35,503 bases of DNA, from positions 1 to 35,503 of the forward strand of contig CAIKLQ010000761.1 in assembly GCA_903828255.1 (NCBI GenBank). The letters are read 5' to 3'. Shown here in pieces: positions 1 to 7,925 of this stretch. The DNA comes from an uncultured Verrucomicrobiota bacterium (lineage in GTDB: Bacteria > Verrucomicrobiota > Verrucomicrobiia > Limisphaerales > JADLHS01). The position numbers and the translations under genes were made by a program. Every line of letters begins with the position of its first letter. Position 1 is the first letter of the stretch. The notes beneath the pieces were generated by a model. That model did no database searches. It was not told the DNA's origin and saw nothing but the letters and a program-made list of their open reading frames with translations.

Positions 1-1
1 C

Positions 2-2272
2 GGAAAATTCTTCGACACCCGCCAACCGTTTCGCCTCGACCGTTTCCGCGAACATGATGTGGAGATTGCGGTGGGGGTGCTGGAGCTTGGAGTTCCGCGG
101 TCACGCGGTCGGGTGAAGGCAAGCCAAACGCCTGAAGGCAGGACTCCGAACAAACCGCAGCAGCAACTTATTGACGAAACCTTAAAGCTCGGCCACGGCA
201 CACTCTTCGCCTTGGACAATCAGCATAAGCTGACCGTCCACTCGACGGAGCGGGCGTGCCCTGATTGCGGGAAGTCTTTTGAACCGCTCGATCCCAAAAC
301 CTTTTCCTACAACTCATCGCAAGGCTGGTGTCCCAAGTGCCGCGGCTTCGGGGAACTGTTTTATCTGCCCGATGTCGAGCGCGGGGCAAACGCCGACGCC
401 ATCGAGGAAAGCTGGTACGGTTGGGCCCAGGAACGCGAGCTTTGCCCGGAGTGCCACGGCGCGCGGCTGAATCCCGTGGCGCGGGCGGTGCGACTTGAAC
501 TCGGAGCAGCCGACGTGACGGAGCTCATTTCAAGAGTGGAAAAGTTAGCGCCTTCTCACGGCGGCGGCTCCGGAGTGAGTATTGCCGACTTCTCCCGCCT
601 GTCCGTCGCCGGCGCGTTTGAACTTTTCCGCAAAGTCAAATTCACCGGGCGCGAAGGCGAGATCGCCCGCGACATTTTGCCCGAGCTTCGCGAGCGGTTG
701 AAATTCCTCAACGAAGTTGGACTCCACTACCTGCAACTCGGCCGCGGCATGCCCACGCTTTCGGGCGGCGAGGCGCAGCGTATCCGGCTCGCGGCGCAAC
801 TAGGCTCGAACCTCAGCGGCGTGCTTTACGTGCTGGACGAACCGACTATTGGCCTGCACTCGCGCGACAACCAGCAATTGCTGGCCGCGCTGGAAAAGCT
901 CAAGTCGCGCGGCAACTCGGTCATCGTGGTCGAGCACGACGAGGCGACGATGCGCCGGGCGGATCACATCATTGACCTCGGCCCGGGCGCCGGCGTGCAT
1001 GGCGGGGAGGTCGTGGCGAGCGGCACGCTGGCGGAGTTGGCGAAGCATCCCGAATCACTCACCGGACAATGCTTGCGCGCGGAGAAGAAGTTTCCGGCGC
1101 GAGGCGAGCGGCGGGCGGTTCTCGTAGGACCAGTGTCGCGCAAGTCTGCATCCGAAACCGGAAAGAAAGTTAGCGACCGGCGCGACGCCGGTCCTACGCT
1201 GAAGCTCGGCGGCGCTTCGGCGAACAACCTAAAGAATCTTACCGTTGAGTTTCCGCTTGGCCGGCTGGTGCTCGTGACCGGAGTGAGTGGTTCCGGCAAG
1301 AGCACGTTGGTGCGGGAGTGTTTGCTGCCAGCAGTTCAGGCGGCTGTGAAGATAGCCAATACCCGATCGTCTCAGGTCGCCACCAAGGCGTCCCCGCGAA
1401 CCGCGAACCGCAACCCGCTTCGGCTCACCGGCCACGAATCGCTCAAAGCCGTCTATGAAGTTGACCAGTCCCCCATCGGCCGCACGCCCCGCTCCATTCC
1501 CGCCACCTATGTAGGCTTCTTCGACGACATCCGGGCGTTGTTCGCCCAAGTGCCGGAGGCTCGGATGCGCGGTTATTCGGCGAGCCGGTTTTCGTTCAAC
1601 AGCGCGCAAGGCCGCTGCCCGGAGTGCGAAGGTGCCGGGCAGATCAAACTCGAGATGAACTTTCTGCCGACCGCGTTCGTGCGTTGCGAAACCTGCGGCG
1701 GCACGCGCTTCAATCGCGAAACGCTCGACATCGAATACGGCGGTAAGAACATCGCGCAAGTTCTGGATTTGTCGGTTGAGGCCGCGCTGGAGTTCTTCGC
1801 GAGTGTCCAGAAAATCCAGCGCCCCTTGCAGGCGTTGCACGATACAGGTCTGGATTATTTGAAGCTGGGGCAGACAAGCCCGACGTTGAGCGGCGGTGAA
1901 GCGCAGCGGGTGAAGCTGGTGACGCATTTGCTCAGCGGCCTGAAGCCCGGGTTGGAACTTCCGCAAATGGCAAATCGCCCCGCGGCAATCGCCAAGAGGA
2001 ATTTATTTATCCTCGAAGAACCCACCATCGGTCTGCACATCGCTGATGTGAAACGACTGGTGGGGGTCCTGCAACGCCTGGTGGACGCCGGACATTCCGT
2101 GGTGGTCATCGAACACAACCTTGACCTGATCGCCGAGGCGGATTGGGTGATTGACCTCGGACCGGAAGGCGGAGAAGGCGGCGGGCAAATTGTCGCTGCC
2201 GGCACGCCGGAGGAAATCGCGCGGAGCAAACCTTCCCACACCGGCCGGTTCTTGCGGGCGCTCCTCAAATGA
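2..2272 (+). CDS. uvrA: UvrA, excinuclease ABC subunit A (5' end outside window)
   Basis: This is the DNA-damage recognition ATPase of nucleotide excision repair, which works with UvrB and UvrC. The frame is open from base 2, so the true start and the first Walker A lie upstream. Visible parts in order: CPDCG and CPKCRGFGE zinc-type motifs (about nt 257-350), CPECHGARLNP (about 448-480), the first ABC signature LSGGEAQRIRLA and Walker B VLDEPTIGLH (about 757-858), the second Walker A GVSGSGKST (about 1280-1306), the zinc module CPECEGAG/CETCGG (about 1618-1700), and the second LSGGEAQR and EEPTIGLH (about 1888-2040). About 700 residues follow the first CxxC, close to the E. coli protein. Two low-conservation segments (about nt 86-152 and 1120-1200) look like palindromic repeats translated in frame. 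It could instead be the C-terminal half of a double-length UvrA; the missing upstream part would decide. Confidence 0.95.
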   Translation, partial: GKFFDTRQPFRLDRFREHDVEIAVGVLELGVPRSRGRVKASQTPEGRTPNKPQQQLIDETLKLGHGTLFALDNQHKLTVHSTERACPDCGKSFEPLDPKTFSYNSSQGWCPKCRGFGELFYLPDVERGANADAIEESWYGWAQERELCPECHGARLNPVARAVRLELGAADVTELISRVEKLAPSHGGGSGVSIADFSRLSVAGAFELFRKVKFTGREGEIARDILPELRERLKFLNEVGLHYLQLGRGMPTLSGGEAQRIRLAAQLGSNLSGVLYVLDEPTIGLHSRDNQQLLAALEKLKSRGNSVIVVEHDEATMRRADHIIDLGPGAGVHGGEVVASGTLAELAKHPESLTGQCLRAEKKFPARGERRAVLVGPVSRKSASETGKKVSDRRDAGPTLKLGGASANNLKNLTVEFPLGRLVLVTGVSGSGKSTLVRECLLPAVQAAVKIANTRSSQVATKASPRTANRNPLRLTGHESLKAVYEVDQSPIGRTPRSIPATYVGFFDDIRALFAQVPEARMRGYSASRFSFNSAQGRCPECEGAGQIKLEMNFLPTAFVRCETCGGTRFNRETLDIEYGGKNIAQVLDLSVEAALEFFASVQKIQRPLQALHDTGLDYLKLGQTSPTLSGGEAQRVKLVTHLLSGLKPGLELPQMANRPAAIAKRNLFILEEPTIGLHIADVKRLVGVLQRLVDAGHSVVVIEHNLDLIAEADWVIDLGPEGGEGGGQIVAAGTPEEIARSKPSHTGRFLRALLK
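86..152. repeat. Repeat-like in-frame insertion in uvrA
   Basis: Between VGVLEL and QQLIDETLKLG, UvrA carries a basic, Pro/Arg-rich stretch without family counterpart (VPRSRGRVKASQTPEGRTPN). The DNA contains short self-complementary segments and resembles intergenic repeat DNA more than uvrA codons. The arms are weak, so boundaries are approximate. Confidence 0.4.
1123..1198. repeat. Palindromic element inserted in frame in uvrA
   Basis: Arms at 1123-1141 and 1180-1198 are inverted copies matching at 17 of 19 positions. They enclose about 38 bp. The element lies in the linker just before the second ATP-binding domain and is translated as an insertion ending in RRDAGPTLKLGG. The whole 76-bp unit keeps the frame open, so the protein is not broken. 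Confidence 0.7.
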
Positions 2273-2375
2273 GCGGAGGTTGGGTTTTCTCGAAACGTGT
2301 CGCGCCGTACCGGAGGCCGGCGCTCCGATAGAAAGAAGTTTGCCGTGGTCTCCCGGCCGTGGCTACGCTTTCCCC

Positions 2376-2861
2376 ATGCACGCGCCTTACGAAGAAATGC
2401 TGGCCGGGGTGTTGACGCTGCGCCTCTCGCCAGGCCCGCGCCACGAATTGATTTGTGCCCGGCTGCACGCCGCCATGCGGACGGGCGTCGCGAATTTTCC
2501 GGGGACGAAGTTGCTTGGCGCGCGGACGCAGGTGCGCTTCAACCCGTCCACCGCGCTGCGGCCGGACCTGGCACTGGTGGCGGCGGCGAGCGGCAAGCTC
2601 TGGCTGGCGGCAGAGGTCGTGAGTTCCGAAGATCATCACCCGGACACCGTCATCAAGAAGCAGATTTACGAGGACCTCAAGCTGCCCCGGCTCTGGATGA
2701 TTGATCCGCGCTACGACAACGTTGAAGTCTATCACGCCACCGAGTATGGCCTGAAGTTGAACGGCATTCTGGCCGGACGCGAGGTGCTCTCGGAAAAGCT
2801 GCTGCCGGAGTTTCAACTGGTGGTCGCGGAATTGTTCGCGGCGGCGTCTGAGCCTGGTTAG
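2376..2861 (+). CDS. Uma2 family (DUF820) PD-(D/E)XK nuclease-like protein
   Basis: A 161-residue protein of the Uma2/DUF820 family, a restriction-endonuclease-like fold common in Cyanobacteria, Planctomycetes and Verrucomicrobia and of unknown physiological role. The core is visible: RPDLALV supplies the first acidic residue, LAAEVVSSED the E of the (D/E)XK-like pair, followed by the family-typical D...KKQIYED and LWMIDP, where most members have EYWIVDP. The ATG at 2376 is chosen because the family starts shortly before the helix that precedes RHELICARLH. An upstream in-frame extension would overlap uvrA and has no family resemblance. It follows uvrA by 103 bp. The substrate is unknown. Confidence 0.8.
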   Translation: MHAPYEEMLAGVLTLRLSPGPRHELICARLHAAMRTGVANFPGTKLLGARTQVRFNPSTALRPDLALVAAASGKLWLAAEVVSSEDHHPDTVIKKQIYEDLKLPRLWMIDPRYDNVEVYHATEYGLKLNGILAGREVLSEKLLPEFQLVVAELFAAASEPG

Positions 2862-2930
2862 CGGCGGCGTGAAGAGTCCCGGTCGCTTGTCCGCCTCGTC
2901 CTCGACATTGCCGGGGTTTCGCGGACTTAG

Positions 2931-3060
2931 AGCCTGTTTGAAAAGTAGCCGCCGACGTAAGGAGGCTCTGACTTTTGAGCGTGCAGGTCCGAAAAAACCA
3001 ATAGATTTGAGCCTCCTTACGTCGGCGGCTACGACCGAGGTGGGACTTTTCAAACCGGCT
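2931..3060. repeat. MITE-like element, copy 1, in the 2862-3186 gap
   Basis: This 130-bp element fills the centre of a 325-bp gap with no supported gene. Terminal inverted repeats 2931-2946 and 3045-3060 match at 15 of 16 positions. An internal perfect 24-bp inverted repeat lies at 2945-2968 and 3009-3032. The tetranucleotide TTAG flanks both ends (2927-2930 and 3061-3064), compatible with a target-site duplication. It has no coding capacity. Copies 2 and 3 lie at 11071-11200 and 32708-32833, in the opposite orientation. The remaining gap sequence (2862-2926, 3065-3186) shows nothing recognisable. Confidence 0.85.
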
Positions 3061-3186
3061 TTAGCACGAACCTGCGATGGTTTCTTCTCAAACCAGCGCT
3101 CCGCCAACTTCGCCCCCGGCCAGGATTTTTCCGCGAAACAGCGCTTGAATTCCCCCGAGCGGTGTGCGTCTATTCCTTCACGAGCC

Positions 3187-3648
3187 ATGAAAACAAACTC
3201 TCCTTACCTCTGGGTCTCGCTGCTCACACTGGCCTTGACCGGCCCAGGGTCTTTCGCGCAAGACGACAACTCCAGTTCCGACAACTCCAGTTCCGACAAC
3301 TCCAGTTCCGACAACTCCAGTTCCGACAACTCCAGTTCCGACAACCCGGCGAACGAAGCGCCCGACGCGACGACCGTGGTTTATGACGCGCCGGTGGCGT
3401 ACTATGCCTCGGTAGTTTACCAAGCCCCGGTGATTTACAACGCGCCGGTTTTCTACGTGGCGGCGGCCACGGTGGCAGCGAGTTGCGCCGCCCAGGCACA
3501 AGCCCCGGAAGCCGAGCCGGCTTCGACCGTGTGTGTCATCGGCGGCAACGACGGGGCTTACACTTATTCGAACGACGGCTCCCCGTGCGCTGGTTCAACG
3601 GTGATTCAGTTCGGTCAGCGCGGCGGCTGGTTTGGCCTGTGGTGGTGA
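3187..3648 (+). CDS. Small secreted protein with DNSSS tandem repeats
   Basis: A 153-residue protein of no recognised family. Residues 1-25 form a clear Sec signal peptide: a basic start (MKTNS), a hydrophobic core (LWVSLLTLALTG) and a likely cleavage after SFA. Residues 27-51 are five exact copies of DNSSS. A tyrosine/valine-rich repeat follows, built on variants of V(V/I)Y-x-APV (VVYDAPV, VVYQAPV, VIYNAPV), then two cysteines in a glycine-rich C-terminal part ending in a Trp-rich tail (GGWFGLWW). The protein is probably exported, with a flexible polar linker. Function is unknown. The ATG at 3187 is fixed by the signal peptide. It sits 127 bp downstream of MITE copy 1. Confidence 0.7.
   Translation: MKTNSPYLWVSLLTLALTGPGSFAQDDNSSSDNSSSDNSSSDNSSSDNSSSDNPANEAPDATTVVYDAPVAYYASVVYQAPVIYNAPVFYVAAATVAASCAAQAQAPEAEPASTVCVIGGNDGAYTYSNDGSPCAGSTVIQFGQRGGWFGLWW
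3265..3339 (+). repeat. 15-bp tandem minisatellite, 5 copies
   Basis: Five identical units of GACAACTCCAGTTCC run from 3265 to 3339, followed by a partial unit. Being a multiple of three, each unit adds exactly DNSSS to the secreted protein. Identical DNA between units suggests recent expansion by slippage, so copy number may vary between strains. Confidence 0.95.
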
Positions 3649-3708
3649 TTCATCACCGACCTGATTTAACCGACGCGCCCGCGCCCAACTTGCCGCCTCA
3701 ATACCCCC

Positions 3709-3918
3709 ATGAACGAAGACGAAGGCCTCATCCTCGCATTCCTTAGAAGCAACCCGGAGTCCGCCTTCGGGCGCAAGGAAATCTCCCGCAAAGCCTCCAG
3801 TCGGGCGATCTACGAAGAGACGCCTCGGTGGGCCGACGCGCCACTCAATGCCTTGGTGGACAAAAAACTGGTGGTGGTTGACGACAGCGGACATTACCGG
3901 TTCAACCAATCACATTAG
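3709..3918 (+). CDS. Small winged-helix-like protein
   Basis: A 69-residue protein starting MNEDEGLILAFLRSNPESAF. The pattern of a first helix (LILAFLRSN), a helix-turn-helix-like stretch (GRKEISRKAS...APLNALVDKKLVV) and a terminal beta hairpin (VVVDDSGHYRFN) is what a compact winged-helix domain looks like. It may bind DNA or act in protein-protein contacts. No catalytic residues are seen. It lies 60 bp after the secreted repeat protein and 59 bp before the oxidoreductase, and could be cotranscribed with either. The assignment rests on pattern only. Confidence 0.6.
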   Translation: MNEDEGLILAFLRSNPESAFGRKEISRKASSRAIYEETPRWADAPLNALVDKKLVVVDDSGHYRFNQSH

Positions 3919-3977
3919 GCCACGGTCGGCGGACTTGCACGCTTGGCTGACCTATGTATTTTCGAGGCTGCGCCCGC

Positions 3978-5063
3978 ATGGAACTGAAACTTTATCCTCC
4001 CCTACCCGCCCGAAAGGACTTCCGCATCGGCATCCTCGGCAGCGGGTTCATCGTCAATGATTGTCACTTGGTCGCGTATCGGAAGGCTGGGTTCAATCCG
4101 GTGGCGATTGCGTCGCGCTCCAGGGAAAACGCGGCCCGCGTGGCGCAGCGGCACGGCATTGGGACGGTAGGCGACGGATATGATCAATTGCTGGATGACC
4201 CCAGCCTTGAAGTACTCGACCTCGCCGTGCCGCCGAACGCCCAACTGGGTTTGATCAAAGCGGCGTGTGCGCGGAAGACCGTGAAGGGAATTCTCGCCCA
4301 AAAGCCACTCGGCCAGAACTACCGCGAAGCGCTCGAAGCTGTGCAGACCTGCGAAGCCGCCGGCATCAAACTCGCGGTGAATCAGAACATGCGTTACGAC
4401 CATTCGGTTCGCGCGGCGAAGACTTTGTTGGAGAATGGCACGCTCGGTGAACCGGTGTTTGCGACCCTCGAGATGCGCGCGATTCCCCATTGGATGCCCT
4501 GGCAAAAGGACCTCGGCTGGCTGACGCTGCGCATCATGTCCATTCACCATCTCGACACCTTTCGCTATTGGTTCGGCGAGCCCGAGGGGATTTATTGCAG
4601 CGTCCGCACCGATCCGCGCACGAAGTTCCCGCACACCGACGGCATCTGCACTTACATCCTCGAATACGCCAACGGCCTGCGCTGCGTGGCGATTGACGAC
4701 ACTTGGGCCGGCCCGGCGAAGGAAGGCTGTCCGAGCGACAACTACATCCGCTGGCGCATCGAAGGCACGAACGGTCTGGCCCTCGGCGACATCGGCTGGT
4801 GCAAAGAACCTTACACGACGCCTTCGACGATTCGCTACGCGCGCAAAGGCGACCAGGAGTTCCACGAACCGCGCTGGCCGGAAAGCTGGTTTCCCGACGC
4901 GTTCATCGGCACGATGGCGCAACTGCTCGTTGCGCTGGAAAACGGCGCCGAACCGGCCATCAGCGGACGTGACAATTTGAAAACGATGGCGCTGGTGGAC
5001 GCGGCGTATCGAAGCGCGACCGCGAACAGGCGCGTTGACACAGCGGGGATTGTCGGTAGTTAG
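3978..5063 (+). CDS. Gfo/Idh/MocA family NAD(P)-dependent oxidoreductase
   Basis: A 361-residue sugar or polyol dehydrogenase of the Gfo/Idh/MocA family. The N-terminal Rossmann fold is marked by GILGSG at residues 18-23. Next comes the family lysine motif, here AQKPL in place of the usual EKP, and the C-terminal alpha/beta domain with MSIHHLDTFRYWFG, where the catalytic His/Asp region lies. Such enzymes oxidise or reduce a hydroxyl/keto group of sugars, inositols or their glycosides in the cytoplasm. No signal peptide is seen. The ATG at 3978 is preferred because it begins just before the Rossmann strand; an ATG at 3954 in the same frame is possible. It heads a trio with two TIM-barrel isomerases, suggesting one sugar catabolic route. 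The substrate cannot be named. Confidence 0.88.
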   Translation: MELKLYPPLPARKDFRIGILGSGFIVNDCHLVAYRKAGFNPVAIASRSRENAARVAQRHGIGTVGDGYDQLLDDPSLEVLDLAVPPNAQLGLIKAACARKTVKGILAQKPLGQNYREALEAVQTCEAAGIKLAVNQNMRYDHSVRAAKTLLENGTLGEPVFATLEMRAIPHWMPWQKDLGWLTLRIMSIHHLDTFRYWFGEPEGIYCSVRTDPRTKFPHTDGICTYILEYANGLRCVAIDDTWAGPAKEGCPSDNYIRWRIEGTNGLALGDIGWCKEPYTTPSTIRYARKGDQEFHEPRWPESWFPDAFIGTMAQLLVALENGAEPAISGRDNLKTMALVDAAYRSATANRRVDTAGIVGS

Positions 5064-5129
5064 TATTCCATAGTCACTGGCATCAAGCGGCGCTCGACTG
5101 GCTGGCTTACTGACCACTTACTATACAGA

Positions 5130-5951
5130 ATGAAACTCGGCCTCATTAACAGCGCGTTCGCCCAAGCCGGCATGGACACGGCCACCGGATTGAAACACAT
5201 CGCCCGGATGGGTTTCGATTGCGTGGACATTCAGACCGAAGCCGTCGGCCTCGCGAAGAAGGAAATCCGCCTCGTCGCGCGGGCGTGCGACAAACTCGGC
5301 CTGCCCATCGTCTCGCTGCCGCATTGCGCACTGGGATTGGTTGATTTTTCCGCGCCGGTGCGCGAGTTCCACGTCGGGCGGACGAAGCAGTTCATTGACC
5401 TCGCCAAAACGTGGCGGGCAAAAAATGTTTTGCTCGTGCTCGGGGAATACCTCTGGCAACGCGAGGTGATTCCGCCGGAGGCGCAGTGGAATTGGGCGCT
5501 CGAAGCCTGCCGCCGTCTCGGCGATTACGCGGAACGACGCGGCGTGGACCTCGCGCTCGAACTCGAACCGTTCCGCCTGAGCTTGCTCAACAGCGTGGAC
5601 GCGATGGCGCGCTTCGTGGACGAGTGCGGCCATCCACGGGTGCGCGCCAACATTGACATCAGCCATCTCGTGCTCGCGGACTGCGGCCCCGCCGAAGTGC
5701 GCAAACTCCGGGGCAAAGCCATCCATGTCCACCTCAGCGATTGTGACGGCAAGGTGCATAGCGACTTACCGCCGGGCCGCGGCGTCGTGAAGTTCGCGCC
5801 CTACCTGCAAGCGATCAAGGAACTGAAGATTGACGGCGCGGTCACCATCGAACTCGAATACCCGCCGAACCCGAGGCGGATCGTGGAGTGGGTCGAGGAG
5901 GCGTATCGAGGGACGGCGCGGCTTATGGAGCAAGTGGGGCTGCGATCGTGA
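5130..5951 (+). CDS. Sugar phosphate isomerase/epimerase-type TIM barrel (first of two)
   Basis: A 273-residue protein of the AP-endonuclease-2/xylose-isomerase-like TIM-barrel superfamily. Likely metal ligands occur in the expected order: ALELEPF (Glu), NIDISHL (Asp and His), IHVHLSDCD (His/Asp) and TIELEYP (Glu). The start MKLGLINSAF matches the first beta strand of the family. Members isomerise or epimerise keto sugars or open cyclic sugar derivatives. The protein is cytoplasmic, with no signal peptide. It lies 66 bp after the Gfo/Idh gene, so cotranscription is likely. The exact reaction is unknown. Confidence 0.85.
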   Translation: MKLGLINSAFAQAGMDTATGLKHIARMGFDCVDIQTEAVGLAKKEIRLVARACDKLGLPIVSLPHCALGLVDFSAPVREFHVGRTKQFIDLAKTWRAKNVLLVLGEYLWQREVIPPEAQWNWALEACRRLGDYAERRGVDLALELEPFRLSLLNSVDAMARFVDECGHPRVRANIDISHLVLADCGPAEVRKLRGKAIHVHLSDCDGKVHSDLPPGRGVVKFAPYLQAIKELKIDGAVTIELEYPPNPRRIVEWVEEAYRGTARLMEQVGLRS

Positions 5952-6084
5952 GGCAAATACCCAAGCACCCAAGATGCGTGCGCGCGACTTCGCCGGCTTT
6001 TGGGGTATTGGGGTGCAGGCTGGGGTGGTTTCTCCCCGTTTCCCGGCTTGCCATAACCGCAAAATAAAACTCCACTAACACCAC

Positions 6085-7044
6085 ATGCGCATTGGATTCA
6101 TCACCGACGCCCGCGTCGAACAACTCGATTGGGCAAAACAAAATGGCTTCGGTTCCTTCCAGTGGAATCGTTTTGAAACCAGTTTTGCCGCGCCGGCAAA
6201 CCGCGATTGGCAGGGTGAGGCCGAGCACTTCGCGGGGGAAGCCAAGTCGCGCAACCTCCGCATCTCCGCCATTGGTGCGCATTACCGCAATCCCCTCGAC
6301 CCGGCGCAAAGCGAGTTCGCGCGCTCGGTTTTTCTCCGGGCGATTGACGTCGCGGCCCACATCGGCGTGAAAACCGTGACCGGTTTTCCGGGCGCAGTCA
6401 TCGAGCTGGAAACCAGCCCAAAGGGACTGAACCCGGTTTACCAGCCGTTCGAGAAATTTCTTCCGCAAGTCGTGGCCTATTGGGAACCCCTCGCGAAATA
6501 CGCGGCGGACCACGGGGTGCGGCTCGCGTTCGAGCATTGCCCGCAAGGCCCGTTTCACCTACCCATCATGCACTACAACATCCTCGGCCAGACGGCGATG
6601 TGGGAGCGGTTCTTCAACGCGACGAAATGCGAGAACCTCGGCATTGAATGGGACGCGAGCCACCTTATCTGCCAATTCGTGGATCCGGTGGCGAACATCC
6701 ACAAGTTCGGTGCGCGGATTTTTCATATCCACGCGAAAGACGCCTTCATCAACCGCACATTGCTCGAAACTTACGGGATTTGCCATCCCGGCGTGGCGGA
6801 ACATCGCTTCCCCGGATTCGGCCAAACGAATTGGGCGGAGATCATCCACGCGCTGCTCCGCACCGGTTACGATTCCGATTTGAATCTCGAAGGCTGGCAC
6901 GATCCGGTTTTGCGGGATCACTCGCCGGATTCGGGCCAGCGGTTAGCGGGACAGAATTTGGAACGGTCCGGCTTGTTGCTTGCAAAGCAATGGCTCGAAC
7001 AGTTTGTGCCGTCGGAAACCGTGAACATGCACGAGTCACTTTGA
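6085..7044 (+). CDS. Sugar phosphate isomerase/epimerase-type TIM barrel (second)
   Basis: A 319-residue member of the same superfamily as its upstream neighbour but only distantly similar to it. The first strand MRIGFITDAR, LAFEHCP (Glu), GIEWDASHLICQF (Asp/His), IFHIHAKDAF (His/Lys/Asp) and LNLEGWHDP (Glu near the C-terminus) give the usual metal-binding series. The longer C-terminal segment (about 40 residues after LEGWHDP) is typical of the subgroup found beside Gfo/Idh/MocA oxidoreductases. A 133-bp spacer separates it from the first isomerase. It probably acts in the same sugar pathway. The substrate is unknown. Confidence 0.85.
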   Translation: MRIGFITDARVEQLDWAKQNGFGSFQWNRFETSFAAPANRDWQGEAEHFAGEAKSRNLRISAIGAHYRNPLDPAQSEFARSVFLRAIDVAAHIGVKTVTGFPGAVIELETSPKGLNPVYQPFEKFLPQVVAYWEPLAKYAADHGVRLAFEHCPQGPFHLPIMHYNILGQTAMWERFFNATKCENLGIEWDASHLICQFVDPVANIHKFGARIFHIHAKDAFINRTLLETYGICHPGVAEHRFPGFGQTNWAEIIHALLRTGYDSDLNLEGWHDPVLRDHSPDSGQRLAGQNLERSGLLLAKQWLEQFVPSETVNMHESL

Positions 7045-7203
7045 TTTTGTTGGGCCACATTGCGGTTTGACCCTCTCATCTTGCAGTCATGGTCTCCCGC
7101 CTTGACTGAAGACCGCCATGGAAGCCCGCTGCCACCGGACCAGACGAGAACCCAATATCGAGGCAAGCTTTCCTCTGACTTGAATTGTTAACCACAGAAA
7201 ATC

Positions 7204-7803
7204 ATGAAGCCTTGCAGTTACTGCGGAAAAGAGAACGAAGAAACTACGCTTCGTTGCGGCGAGTGCGGCACAAAACTACAACCTCTAAAATCAGCCACGG
7301 GGCCCTCAGCGCTGCAACAAGTGCTCGATTGCATCGCGACCCTTCGGAGGCGAATGACAAGAACCCAAAAACGAGTGATGGTTGGCATGGCTGTTTCTCT
7401 GATCTGCATCGCTGGCTTTCTCGCATCGGACTATTGGCATCGTCCAAAGATGAGCAAGGCGGATGTGATCCGGGTTGCGAATGTTGCTGCAGTTTCTGAG
7501 GGCTTTCAATTGAACGAATACCAGCTCCAAGGTCCCTATTTCGAGTTTTACAGGCGCGACCGCATCTGGTCAGTGGGTTATATCTTGAGGGCCTCGGCTC
7601 CGTGGGAGAAGCCCGTTGTTGCCCCAAAAAGCGCCCACGGTGCTCCGGGCTTCTTTTTGGTCTTTGTCGGAGACAGAACAATGCGTGCGCAGGTTGAAAC
7701 ACCTCAGAAAGTCGGTGTATCAAAACCAACGAAGTTGCCACCCGGCGTCAAGGCGTTGGGACACTTTTCGAATCAGGAGCCAACTGTGCCAATTACGAAC
7801 TGA
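7204..7803 (+). CDS. Zinc-ribbon, single-pass membrane protein of unknown function
   Basis: A 199-residue protein. The N-terminus is a zinc ribbon, CxxC (Cys4, Cys7) and CxxC (Cys18, Cys21). A cytoplasmic linker follows, then one transmembrane helix at about residues 58-78 (VMVGMAVSLICIAGFLASDYW) and a soluble domain. The last part contains ADVIRVANVAAVSEGF and FEFYRRDRIWSVGYIL, a mix of helix and strands that recalls PepSY-like or small substrate-binding folds without a definite match. Local GC is lower and codon use less GC-biased than in the neighbours, so it may be a recent arrival. It stands alone, about 160 bp after the sugar genes. Confidence 0.65.
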   Translation: MKPCSYCGKENEETTLRCGECGTKLQPLKSATGPSALQQVLDCIATLRRRMTRTQKRVMVGMAVSLICIAGFLASDYWHRPKMSKADVIRVANVAAVSEGFQLNEYQLQGPYFEFYRRDRIWSVGYILRASAPWEKPVVAPKSAHGAPGFFLVFVGDRTMRAQVETPQKVGVSKPTKLPPGVKALGHFSNQEPTVPITN

Positions 7804-7925
7804 ATGACAAACGTGCAATGTAAGAAGTTACGGAGCAAACCGATGAGGGTCGCAGTTGTCCGCCGTTCCCCGAATTACACCCACTTGCCGCTTGCTCCCC
7901 TGCTCCGCCCGCTTAACCTGTCACC

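Noticed and set aside
3145-3175. Promoter upstream of the secreted repeat protein (TTGAAT and TCTATT)
   Set aside because: Both boxes are weak and the surrounding sequence offers similar matches by chance.
2265-3188. Minus-strand frame of 307 codons across the uma2 gene and MITE copy 1
   Set aside because: It is antisense to the Uma2 gene and runs through a dispersed repeat; its composition is that of a shadow frame.
7045-7203. Possible tRNA or small RNA in the lower-GC spacer before the zinc-ribbon gene
   Set aside because: No cloverleaf, no conserved T-loop sequence and no terminator-like hairpin could be found.
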